Shown piece by piece: positions 25,606-33,244 of a DNA stretch of 64,000 bases. The position numbers and the translations under genes were made by a program. The DNA comes from CBDDKZ01 sp965230415 (GTDB lineage Bacteria > Bacteroidota > Bacteroidia > Cytophagales > JAAEPT01). Below the pieces are notes generated by a model. It was not told the DNA's origin, did no database searches, and was given only the letters and a program-made list of their open reading frames with translations. Each line of letters starts with the position of its first letter. Position 1 is the stretch's first letter. The stretch is from the NCBI GenBank assembly GCA_965230415.1, contig CBDDKZ010000005.1, positions 3,534,001 through 3,598,000 of the forward strand, read 5' to 3'.

Positions 25606-26223
25606 TTATAAAAAATTTATCCGAAATGACAGCCCGGGAACAGCACGAAGGTAACTGTTGGAAACAGGTACAACCGCCGGTGCCATACTCATAATGAGAT
25701 CTCCTTTGATTTTTTTTATTCCCATGAGGTGAGCTTCTACAGATGCATCTACAATTTGGAGCATGTACAAACCTGTTAAGAAGATGAAATTGACATCTCG
25801 TTTACGGCGGTAAAAATTTCGCCTGGTTTTTAAATCGTCATCTGAGAAAGCACGATAAGATTCAATTAGTTCGGCAGAAACATTAAACGAACAAAGTGAA
25901 TCCAGGTCACGATGACATATCACATCTCTATAATTTTTGAACTGACCATTAGTATAAATGAGCCTGTATCCGATAAACGAACCCAATCCATAAATGATGG
26001 GAACTTTATACCACCAGGATTTTTTATTGTATATCTGACCAAGTCCGGGCAATATGGCTGAGAAAACAGCCGCTTTTTTAGGGTCTCGATCACTATCTCT
26101 GACCGCACTTAAAGGAGTTGTTTCTTCTATGTGAATGGTCTGTATGGAATCTTTGACCTGACCAAGGGCAAAGTTTACAAAACCAGATAGGGTTAGTAAC
26201 AAGACGACCAGCTTTAATTTCAT
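25606..26223 (-). CDS. DUF5683 domain membrane protein
   Basis: The 205-residue protein has a signal peptide (LKLVVLLLTLSGFVNFALGQ), a short disordered segment, then KKAAVFSAILPGLGQIYNKKSWW, the hallmark of DUF5683, with hydrophobic stretches at VPIIYGLGSFIGYRL and VNFIFLTGLYMLQIVDASVEAHLM. The family occurs between parB and dapB in many Bacteroidetes. Its function is unknown; membrane location in the envelope is inferred from the segments. It lies 98 bases after parB. Confidence 0.85.
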   Translation of the reverse strand: MKLKLVVLLLTLSGFVNFALGQVKDSIQTIHIEETTPLSAVRDSDRDPKKAAVFSAILPGLGQIYNKKSWWYKVPIIYGLGSFIGYRLIYTNGQFKNYRDVICHRDLDSLCSFNVSAELIESYRAFSDDDLKTRRNFYRRKRDVNFIFLTGLYMLQIVDASVEAHLMGIKKIKGDLIMSMAPAVVPVSNSYLRAVPGLSFRINFL

Positions 26224-26321
26224 GCGTTTATTATTATTTTCAAGGTCACATGTGGCTTACCATAAGCAATTAATCATTCCTTTGTATGTTCCAATATTTA
26301 GTCGCTTATGGACGGTTCATG

Positions 26322-27236
26322 TTAGATATCCAGAATTTCTAATATTCTGTTCAGATCTTCTAACGATACAAAAGGGATTTTTATTTCACCCTTGCTTTTG
26401 GCATCACTTTTAAGGCCAATCTTGGTACCAAAGTGTGATGAAAGCTTTTCCTGTAAGCGTTGTATTTCGGGGGTGATTTTGTCCGTATCTTTTGCAGATG
26501 CAGTGTCTTTCTGTTCTTGTTTGGCCAGCAAATCACGAACCAGTGTTTCCGTTTTTCTTACAGATAATTCTTCATCAAGCACTCGTTTATATATAGCTAA
26601 TTGTAGGTCTATATTTTCAACATTAATGAGGGCACGCGCATGCCCCATTGATAGTGCTTTGTCTCTTACAGCCGCCTGAATGTCTGGTGGTAATTTTAAT
26701 AAACGCAGGTAGTTGTTAACAGTGCTTCGCTTTTTCCCTACACGATCACCAAGTTCTTCTTGTTTCAACTCGCATTCAGCCATGAGCCGTTGATAGGAAA
26801 GGGCCACTTCTATGGCATTGAGGTTTTCACGCTGAATATTTTCTATCAAGGCCATTTCCAGCATTTGCTGGTCATTGGCCGTACGTACATAGGCAGGAAC
26901 CTTTCCAATACCTGCCCTTTTGGAGGCTTGAAACCTTCTTTCACCGGATATTAACTGGTATTTTCCTTCTCCAAGTCGCCGAACGGTAATAGGCTGAATG
27001 ATTCCTTGTACTTTAATGCTGTTAGCAAGTTCTTCTAATGCCTCCTCATCAAAGTCGGTTCGAGGTTGAAACGGGTTTGTTTCAATTTGAGCTAATGGAA
27101 TTTCTTCAAAATTTGCAGGTTTTGCTTTTGGTGGAATATTGCGAGTACGAGCACTTTCCGGATTCTTTATTTCTTCCGAATCTTCAAGTAATGCACCTAA
27201 TCCTCTTCCCAGCCCTTTTCTTTTCTTCGTACTCAT
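26322..27236 (-). CDS. parB: Chromosome partitioning protein ParB
   Basis: The 304-residue protein binds parS and forms CTP-dependent clamps for chromosome segregation. Visible motifs are GLGRGLGALL at the N-terminus, PLAQIETNPFQPRTDFDEEAL, the CTP-binding LISGERRFQASKRAG, ENIQRENLNAIEVALSYQRL, and the helix-turn-helix KKRSTVNNYLRLLKLP with MGHARALI. The C-terminal dimerisation part follows a charged linker (TASAKDTDKITPEIQ). parA lies six bases upstream. I found no convincing parS site near the operon. Confidence 0.95.
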   Translation of the reverse strand: MSTKKRKGLGRGLGALLEDSEEIKNPESARTRNIPPKAKPANFEEIPLAQIETNPFQPRTDFDEEALEELANSIKVQGIIQPITVRRLGEGKYQLISGERRFQASKRAGIGKVPAYVRTANDQQMLEMALIENIQRENLNAIEVALSYQRLMAECELKQEELGDRVGKKRSTVNNYLRLLKLPPDIQAAVRDKALSMGHARALINVENIDLQLAIYKRVLDEELSVRKTETLVRDLLAKQEQKDTASAKDTDKITPEIQRLQEKLSSHFGTKIGLKSDAKSKGEIKIPFVSLEDLNRILEILDI

Positions 27237-27242
27237 CTAGTT

Positions 27243-28022
27243 CTATTGTGTGATTTCTAATCCGTTTTTTTCCAATATTTCTGTTGCCAAATTCAGGTAA
27301 CTGATAGCCCCCTTACTTTCGGAATCGTGCGCAATCGCAGGTATCCCAAAACTTGGCGATTCACTCAAGCGAATATTACGAGGTATAATCGTGTCAAATA
27401 CCATGTTACTGAAATGTTGTTGAACCTCTTCAACAACCTGATTACTTAAACGTAGCCTTAAATCATACATGGTTAGAAGAATACCTTCTATTTCTAACTC
27501 CGGATTGAGACGATTTTTAATGATTTTAATTGTGTTGAGTAACTTACCAAGGCCTTCCAAAGCAAAATATTCGCATTGTACCGGAATGATAACAGAGTCG
27601 GCAGCAGTTAGCGCGTTAACAGTTATTAGACCAAGGGATGGAGAGCAGTCGATAATAATGAAATCATATTCACTTTTAACATTTTTCAGGACATTTTGCA
27701 TGCGTTCTTCTCTGCCTTCCAGGTTAATCATTTCTACTTCAGCACCTACCAGGTCAATATTCGAAGGTAAAATATGTAAAAAGTCAACATCTGTTTCAAG
27801 TATGTGCTCTGCTGCATCAAGGTTATCAACCATGCAATCGTAAACAGTTACTTCAATTGTTTTCGGATCGTGCCCCAGGCCAGAAGTACAGTTAGCCTGC
27901 GGATCTGCATCAATTAATAATGTTTTTTGTTCTAAAGCAGCAAGACTAGCTGCTAAATTTATGGCAGTGGTTGTCTTACCAACACCTCCTTTTTGATTTG
28001 CTATACCTACAATTTTAGCCAT
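27243..28022 (-). CDS. parA: Chromosome partitioning ATPase ParA (Soj type)
   Basis: The 259-residue protein has the deviant Walker A KGGVGKTTTAINLAASLA near residue 10, the Walker A' region TLLIDADPQANCTSGLG, and Walker B FIIIDCSPSLGLITVNAL. It dimerises on ATP, binds DNA non-specifically and is moved by ParB to separate chromosome origins. It lacks the N-terminal DNA-binding domain of plasmid ParA type Ia, which together with the housekeeping neighbours points to the chromosomal form. Confidence 0.95.
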   Translation of the reverse strand: MAKIVGIANQKGGVGKTTTAINLAASLAALEQKTLLIDADPQANCTSGLGHDPKTIEVTVYDCMVDNLDAAEHILETDVDFLHILPSNIDLVGAEVEMINLEGREERMQNVLKNVKSEYDFIIIDCSPSLGLITVNALTAADSVIIPVQCEYFALEGLGKLLNTIKIIKNRLNPELEIEGILLTMYDLRLRLSNQVVEEVQQHFSNMVFDTIIPRNIRLSESPSFGIPAIAHDSESKGAISYLNLATEILEKNGLEITQ

Positions 28023-28032
28023 TAGTCTTTAT

Positions 28033-28713
28033 TTATAATTCGATTGAACTTCCTATTTCCAATAATATTAATTCTGTGCCTTGTTTGGTCGCTTTGTGTA
28101 CAGACTCCACCGGGTCAATTTCAATGTAACCAAATGTTTGATAGTGCATTCCAATGACTTTTTTGACATTAAGAAATGACGATGCAATCAAAGCACTTTC
28201 AATATCCATCGTAAAGTTATCTCCAATTGGTAAAAAAGCAAAATCAAGTTGGTGCATATCTCCATACATTCGCATGTCGGTGAATAAACCGGTGTCACCT
28301 GCATAATAAAAACAATTGTTAGCGCTTTGGATGATAAAACCCGAAGCACTACCTCCATAAGTGCCATCCGGAAAACTACTGGAGTGCTGTGCGTAAACCA
28401 TTTTTACAGTACCGAATTCAAAGTCCCATTTACCTCCGACATTCATTGGGTGTGTTTGCTCTATTCCCTTATTGTTGTAATAAGTACATATTTCCCAATT
28501 GGAAATTAAAGTTGCTCCACATTGCCTAACAAGGGTCTCAACATCGGCTATGTGATCTTCATGAGCATGTGTAATTAAAATATAATCGCATTTGATAGTT
28601 GATAATTCTATATCTTTAGCTAGTTCGTTTGGACTGATAAATGGGTCAAATAGAATTTTGTGCCCACTAAGCTCAATTAAAAAGCATGAGTGACCATAAT
28701 AGGTAATATTCAT
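28033..28713 (-). CDS. UPF0173 metal-dependent hydrolase (metallo-beta-lactamase fold)
   Basis: The 226-residue protein is a compact metallo-beta-lactamase-fold hydrolase of the UPF0173/UlaG-like group: YYGHSCFLIELSGHKILFDPF at the start, the metal-binding HAHEDHIAD, YAQHSSSFPDGTYGG and YYAGDTGLFTDM, with a late GMHYQTFG. All expected His and Asp ligands are there, so it should bind two metal ions. The substrate is unknown for the family. It lies ten bases upstream of parA and is the first gene of the run. Confidence 0.88.
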   Translation of the reverse strand: MNITYYGHSCFLIELSGHKILFDPFISPNELAKDIELSTIKCDYILITHAHEDHIADVETLVRQCGATLISNWEICTYYNNKGIEQTHPMNVGGKWDFEFGTVKMVYAQHSSSFPDGTYGGSASGFIIQSANNCFYYAGDTGLFTDMRMYGDMHQLDFAFLPIGDNFTMDIESALIASSFLNVKKVIGMHYQTFGYIEIDPVESVHKATKQGTELILLEIGSSIEL

Positions 28714-28788
28714 AAATTTTGGTTTAATTTGTCTCCGGACAATCGCAGCACATTCAAGATAGTTTAAACTACAAATTCGCTTATTTTG

Positions 28789-30459
28789 GTGAAATTGACA
28801 AGAGACAAAGTGTTATATATTTTTCTACTCAGCTTGTTGATAAGTTGTGGAAAAAGAAAAGAAGATACGCTTAATAAAACGGTATTCAAGTGCAATTTGG
28901 AAAGTGTACTGGGTTCGCTGGACCCTGCATTTGCTACAGATCAGTCAAGCAGGTGGATGACCGCTCAACTATTCAATGGCCTGGTAGAACTTGACAGTAG
29001 CTTAAAAGTACAGCCTGCGCTAGCCGAAAGCTGGCAATTGTCTGAAGATTTGATGACTTATACATTTAAAATTCGTGATGAAGTATATTTTCATGATCAT
29101 GAATTGTTTAAAAATGGAAAGGGAAGGGCTGTAACAGCCAACGATGTAGTATATAGTTTCAAGCGTATATGTGATACAACAAGTATTTATAATAAAGGGA
29201 TATGGATTTTTAAAGATAAAGTTTTAAAAGATCGGCATGGCCATATTTCAGATACCTGTTTTAAAGCCGTCGACGATCGTACGCTGAAGATTTACCTGAA
29301 TGCACCTTTTCCACATTTTATGCAAATACTGGCGATGCATCATGCTTTTGTGGTGCCTAAAGAGGTCGCGGAGCATTATGGCCCGGAATTTAGAAGAAAT
29401 CCAATAGGTACCGGCCCCTTTAGATTCAAAATGTGGGAAGAGGGTAATACGCTGATTATGCTTCGAAATGAAAAATATTGGAAACGTGACAATAAAGGGA
29501 GTTCACTACCCTATTTGGATGCTGTTCAGGTATACTTTACACCCGATAAAGGACAGGCATTTCGTTCGTTCATGTTGGGGGGGCTCAGCTATTTTAATGG
29601 TTTGGAGTATTCATTTATTGATGATGTCCTTTATTCTGACGGAACTTTTAAAGCGTCCATTCAAGAAAAATTTCGATGTCAGAAATCTCCCTATTTGAAT
29701 ACGGAGTATATAGGTTTTCAACTTGATAAGTCGTCGCCATGCTACGAAGGAGTAGCAGATCATCCCTTTTTTAGCAAAGAATTCAGGCAGGCACTTAACT
29801 ATGCCATTGATCGCGAAAGATTGCTTACTACTTTGAAAAATGGAATAGGTGAAGCTGGGACAGCAGGGATTGTACCAACGGCTGTGCCCTATTTTAATTC
29901 TAAAAAAGTAATAGGTTATAACTATCAGCCTGAAAAAGCGCGTGAATTATTTGAAAAATCAGGTTGGAAAGGACGTATGCCTGCCATCGCATTTCCAATA
30001 TCCAATGAATATAAAGATGTGGCGTCGTTTTTGGTAAAACAGTGGGAGGAAGTGTTAGGGATTAAAGTGCAAATACAACTCAAAGAAGTTAAAGCGATAA
30101 GAGGCTTGGCCAATAAAGGAGAAGTAGCCATGTTCAGAGCTAGCTGGCTAGGCGATTACCCGGATGCGGAGAATTACCTGGCCTTGTTTTATGGTAACAA
30201 CCATACGCCTAATGGTCCTAATAAAGTACATTTCAGCAGTAACAAATATGACAGTTTGTACAGAAAAGCGAAGTATATAGAAGATTTACATGAACGTTAT
30301 CGGCTATTTGAAAAGCTTGATCAAATCATGATTGATGAAGCTCCTGTTTTGGTACTATTCTATGATGAGATAATTCGACTTAGTGATAAGGGAATCAGCG
30401 GATTTGGTATTAACGCCATGAATGACATTAATTTGGAGCGAGTAACAATTTCTGAATAA
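28789..30459 (+). CDS. ABC transporter substrate-binding lipoprotein, peptide/nickel family (SBP_bac_5)
   Basis: The protein (556 residues from the GTG at 28789) starts with a lipoprotein signal, LYIFLLSLLISC. The family signature follows: LDPAFATDQSSRWMTAQLFNGLVELDSSLKVQPALAESW is the typical opening, with TANDVVYSFKRI, RNPIGTGPFRF and FRQALNYAIDRERLL further on. These proteins deliver oligopeptides or similar solutes to an ABC importer. No permease or ATPase gene is adjacent, which is usual in Bacteroidetes where the protein may act alone. The start is GTG or the TTG three bases before; no ATG gives a complete signal peptide. Confidence 0.88.
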   Translation: MKLTRDKVLYIFLLSLLISCGKRKEDTLNKTVFKCNLESVLGSLDPAFATDQSSRWMTAQLFNGLVELDSSLKVQPALAESWQLSEDLMTYTFKIRDEVYFHDHELFKNGKGRAVTANDVVYSFKRICDTTSIYNKGIWIFKDKVLKDRHGHISDTCFKAVDDRTLKIYLNAPFPHFMQILAMHHAFVVPKEVAEHYGPEFRRNPIGTGPFRFKMWEEGNTLIMLRNEKYWKRDNKGSSLPYLDAVQVYFTPDKGQAFRSFMLGGLSYFNGLEYSFIDDVLYSDGTFKASIQEKFRCQKSPYLNTEYIGFQLDKSSPCYEGVADHPFFSKEFRQALNYAIDRERLLTTLKNGIGEAGTAGIVPTAVPYFNSKKVIGYNYQPEKARELFEKSGWKGRMPAIAFPISNEYKDVASFLVKQWEEVLGIKVQIQLKEVKAIRGLANKGEVAMFRASWLGDYPDAENYLALFYGNNHTPNGPNKVHFSSNKYDSLYRKAKYIEDLHERYRLFEKLDQIMIDEAPVLVLFYDEIIRLSDKGISGFGINAMNDINLERVTISE

Positions 30460-30596
30460 AATTCATGACTTTTTGTAATCTTTTGTGTCGCGATTACGTA
30501 AGTATTGCTTGAATATTGTAAGTTATTTCTTTGAAAGCTAATATTTATTTTACATATTCAATATTCTAAATTTTTGCAAAAATCCATAAATGAGCG

Positions 30597-31088
30597 ATGA
30601 TGAAACGTTTACTATTGATTGTTACGCTGACTAGCGTTATGTGTGCTACGTGGGCCCAGACGAGTGAAGGGAATGCTGTAAACGACGGAGGGGATAAAAA
30701 GTCTTCTTCTACCAATACAACCTATGTTAGTGAAACAGCTTTTATTGATAAATATCATAATGAAGTTGAGTTGGAAAAGATGGGGAAATTGGAATTAACA
30801 AATCTATACCTTGAACGTGTTTCTGTTCTTACCGAAATCATACCGTATTTGGCATTAAACAAAGCTCCTGCTGGTGCTGGTTTGGCCGAATTAGGGATTC
30901 CGGAGACGAAGACCAATACTTCTCACCTCGACCGTGAAGTAAGTAACAAAGTTGCTTACCTGAAAGCAGTGAAAGAAACAATGAATGATATTATTCCTTA
31001 TGCGGATAAGAAAAATATTATTTGGTGCATTTTGTTTCTGGAAGATACCTTGCACCGTGTTAATAAAGCCGCAGAAGCGGATAAATAA
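30597..31088 (+). CDS. Secreted protein of unknown function (paralogue 1)
   Basis: The 163-residue protein has a signal peptide (MKRLLLIVTLTSVMCATWAQ), a Ser/Thr-rich linker and a helical domain. I do not recognise the family. It aligns with the product of the next gene: YHNEVELEKMGKLELTNLYLERVSVLTEIIPYLALN here and YHNRHDLEKLNKHVLTNIYLKRVQIINELLPLLALK there, followed by a similar YADKKNIIWCILFLEDTL versus YADSNDLIWGILLLERII region. The two genes are 24 bases apart and probably co-transcribed. The helical pattern and export suggest a periplasmic or surface protein. Confidence 0.75.
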   Translation: MMKRLLLIVTLTSVMCATWAQTSEGNAVNDGGDKKSSSTNTTYVSETAFIDKYHNEVELEKMGKLELTNLYLERVSVLTEIIPYLALNKAPAGAGLAELGIPETKTNTSHLDREVSNKVAYLKAVKETMNDIIPYADKKNIIWCILFLEDTLHRVNKAAEADK

Positions 31089-31112
31089 AATATAAGACGT
31101 ATTTACGAAATA

Positions 31113-31616
31113 ATGAAGCACTATATATCACTAGTATTACTTCTTTTTGTAGCTGTTCTGGGCTATTCGCAGGTAGAGACTACAGAGGAAGAATTGGTGC
31201 CTGAGTTGGAAAAAACCATACAAATGGTTAATCCAAAATTAAATATGAATATGTATCATAACAGACATGATTTGGAAAAATTGAACAAACATGTCTTGAC
31301 AAATATCTATTTAAAAAGGGTACAGATAATTAACGAGTTACTTCCTTTGCTAGCTCTTAAAGCCAATGAAGGAGCCTATGTTGAAGATGTTAATATACCA
31401 TTAGACAAAACCAGAATCAAAGCGGCAAAAAAGTATTCGAAAGCTAAGAATAAGTATGTCGACTATCTTGACGAAACAATGCTTTCTCAATTGACATACG
31501 CCGATTCTAATGATCTAATCTGGGGAATTCTTCTTCTTGAAAGGATTATTGCAGATGTATTCATATACATAGAGCACGATCAGGTTAAGATCGAAGAGCA
31601 TGGGTCGAGCAATTGA
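31113..31616 (+). CDS. Secreted protein of unknown function (paralogue 2)
   Basis: The 167-residue product has a signal peptide (MKHYISLVLLLFVAVLGYSQ), an acidic segment (TTEEELVPELEK) and the same helical domain as its neighbour, with conserved YHN, LTNxYLxRVxxxxELxPxLALx and YADxNxIxW positions. Sequence identity is moderate and spread, consistent with an old tandem duplication. A strong terminator (31706-31733) follows 90 bases later, so the pair forms a two-gene unit. No function can be assigned. Confidence 0.75.
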   Translation: MKHYISLVLLLFVAVLGYSQVETTEEELVPELEKTIQMVNPKLNMNMYHNRHDLEKLNKHVLTNIYLKRVQIINELLPLLALKANEGAYVEDVNIPLDKTRIKAAKKYSKAKNKYVDYLDETMLSQLTYADSNDLIWGILLLERIIADVFIYIEHDQVKIEEHGSSN

Positions 31617-31673
31617 TGATGGGAATGTTTGTGTGAATCTTTCATATCAAGCATTTGATGCGATTGTTTGACT

Positions 31674-31693
31674 AACTCAAATGGTTTTGAGTT
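31674..31693. repeat. Short perfect inverted repeat
   Basis: AACTCAAA and TTTGAGTT are separated by four bases. It could add a hairpin ahead of the terminator at 31706. Confidence 0.5.
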
Positions 31694-31705
31694 GACTATT
31701 GAATT

Positions 31706-31733
31706 GCACTGAGTGAGCTTCAGTGCTTTTTTT
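31706..31733 (+). terminator. Rho-independent terminator of the secreted-protein pair
   Basis: GCACTGA (31706-31712) pairs with TCAGTGC (31720-31726) across a seven-base loop and is followed by seven T. Confidence 0.85.
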
Positions 31734-31928
31734 ATGTTCATTCCGTTCCACATAGTACTTATGAACCTCAAACTTTGAAGCAGGAATGTTTTAAAAGCGT
31801 TGTGATCAGATCAAGTTTGCAAATAATAATACCTGGCTGAAGTAGTGGGGTCTATTTACTTTGCTGTATGTTCTTTATTGGGGGTAAAATAATATTGCTT
31901 ACTTTTATTATTTCCGTCCGGAAGGCAA

Positions 31929-31961
31929 CAAAAAAAGGCTACCATATAAATAGTAGCCTTT
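31929..31961 (-). terminator. Terminator of the rpsF-rpsR-rplI operon
   Basis: AAAGGCTAC (31934-31942) pairs with GTAGCCTTT (31953-31961); on the minus strand the stem ends in a run of T. It lies about 20 bases past the rplI stop codon. Confidence 0.85.
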
Positions 31962-31982
31962 CAAATAATTATTTTGGAGGGA

Positions 31983-32426
31983 TTATTCGCCTACAACGGC
32001 AAATTTGACAGATGTTTTAACCTCTTTGTGTAGGTCTATTTCCGCTACGTACTCACCCGCCTCTTTCACCTTCTCAGGGAAGCTGATTTGCTTACGGTCA
32101 ACATCAAAGCCTTTTTCTTTCAACGCATCTGATAATTGAAGTGTAGTTACAGCTCCAAATATCTTGCCGCTTTCACCAATTTTGGCTTTCAATTCAAGTG
32201 AAATACCTTCGATACCTTCTGCCTTGGCTTGTGCGTCGGCTTTTAGCTTTTCAGCTTTATGGGCTGCCTGACGAAGGTTCTCTTGCATCATTTTCTTATT
32301 AGACTCATTTGCAATAATAGCAAAGCCTTGAGGGATAAGGTAGTTACGTCCGTAGCCAGGTTTTACAGAAACCAAGTCATATTTGTAACCCAAACCCTTT
32401 ATATCTTCTTTTAATATAATTTCCAT
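31983..32426 (-). CDS. rplI: 50S ribosomal protein L9
   Basis: The 147-residue protein has the L9 start MEIILKEDIKGLGYKYDLVSVKPGYGRNYLIPQGFA, with the conserved GYGRNYL loop that contacts 23S rRNA, then a long helix and a C-terminal domain with GKIFGAVTTLQLSDAL. Its length equals the family norm. It is the last gene of the operon with rpsF and rpsR, nine bases after rpsR. Confidence 0.96.
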   Translation of the reverse strand: MEIILKEDIKGLGYKYDLVSVKPGYGRNYLIPQGFAIIANESNKKMMQENLRQAAHKAEKLKADAQAKAEGIEGISLELKAKIGESGKIFGAVTTLQLSDALKEKGFDVDRKQISFPEKVKEAGEYVAEIDLHKEVKTSVKFAVVGE

Positions 32427-32435
32427 TGTTGTTTC

Positions 32436-32693
32436 CTATTTTAATGAATCGGTAACGTAAGGTAGCAAAGCTAAATGACGAGCTCTTTTAACCGCTTGAG
32501 CAACCTTTCTTTGGAATTTCAAGCTAGTACCGGTAAGACGACGTGGTAAAATTTTACCTTGTTCGTTCACAAATTTCAATAAGAAATCCGGATCTTTATA
32601 ATCAATGAACTTAATGCCGCTTTTCTTAAATCTACAGTATTTCTTGCGATGTTCGTGTTTCGTACTGTGTATTGGTTCATTTACTAAACTCAT
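32436..32693 (-). CDS. rpsR: 30S ribosomal protein S18
   Basis: The 85-residue protein shows the S18 core: KKYCRFKKSGIKFIDYKD, FVNEQGKILPRRLTGTSLKFQRKVAQAVKRARHLALLPY. It binds with S6 on the platform of the small subunit. Its start overlaps the end of rpsF by four bases, the usual coupling of this pair. Zinc-type S18 has two Cys pairs; here only one Cys is seen, so the protein is the zinc-free type. Confidence 0.96.
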   Translation of the reverse strand: MSLVNEPIHSTKHEHRKKYCRFKKSGIKFIDYKDPDFLLKFVNEQGKILPRRLTGTSLKFQRKVAQAVKRARHLALLPYVTDSLK

Positions 32694-33067
32694 GATTTTA
32701 CCTCCTCTTTAGATTTTTCTTTTGCTTCTTTTTTAGGGAAACCCTTTTTACGCTTCTCAGCATATGCCAATGCATATTTGTCTAATGCGATTGTCATGAA
32801 TCGCATAATGCGCTCGTCCCTTCCGAATTCCAAATCCAGTTTAGCAACTACTTCAGCTGCGCCTTCTATTTGAAACAATTGGTAAAAACCGGTTTTTTTG
32901 TGTTGAATAGGGTAAGCCAATTTCTTGAGTCCCCAATTCTCTTCGTGTACAACCTTGGCCCCGGAGTCTTGTACTACTTTTTTGAATTTGTCGACAGTAT
33001 CCTTCATCTGGGCCTCAGATAAAACGGGAGTTAAAATGAATACCGTCTCATAATGATTAACTTGCAT
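32690..33067 (-). CDS. rpsF: 30S ribosomal protein S6
   Basis: The 125-residue protein has the S6 pattern NHYETVFILTPVLSEAQMKDTVDKF, the ENWGLKKLAYPIQHKKTGFYQLFQIEG segment and a Lys/Glu-rich C-terminal extension (EKRKKGFPKKEAKEKSKEEVKS), common in this protein. It forms a dimer with S18 on the ribosome. A strong Bacteroidetes promoter lies upstream (33099-33129). Confidence 0.96.
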   Translation of the reverse strand: MQVNHYETVFILTPVLSEAQMKDTVDKFKKVVQDSGAKVVHEENWGLKKLAYPIQHKKTGFYQLFQIEGAAEVVAKLDLEFGRDERIMRFMTIALDKYALAYAEKRKKGFPKKEAKEKSKEEVKS

Positions 33068-33098
33068 AAATCTATCTACAATTTGTTAAATTAGCTCG

Positions 33099-33129
33099 CA
33101 AAATTAATGATAATCTATGATTAAATCAA
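33099..33129 (-). promoter_or_regulatory. Promoter of the rpsF operon
   Basis: On the minus strand TTG (33129-33127) is followed after exactly 20 bases by TAATTTTG (33106-33099). The same spacing and -7 sequence occur at pdhB. Transcription would start near 33092, about 25 bases before the rpsF ATG. Confidence 0.8.
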
Positions 33130-33244
33130 TGTTTTTTCGCGTATTTATTATTGAATTAGATCCGGAAAAGTTATTGTTAATTTAATAGTATGGTTAAAAG
33201 AATTTCTTTTATTTGTCGTTACTATATAATAAAGGGTTAGTAGT

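Larger units (their letters stand above)
31617..31982. other. Intergenic region with two terminators, 366 bases
   Basis: This gap separates the convergent secreted-protein pair and the ribosomal operon. It contains an eight-base-pair inverted repeat (31674-31693), a terminator for the plus-strand pair (31706-31733) and a terminator for rplI on the minus strand (31929-31961). The stretch between 31740 and 31925 shows nothing I can support. Confidence 0.7.

Noticed and set aside
31580..31771. 63-codon minus-strand frame after the secreted-protein pair
   Set aside because: It overlaps the inverted repeat and the terminator of the plus-strand pair, and its composition (His-rich, no motif) is not coding-like.
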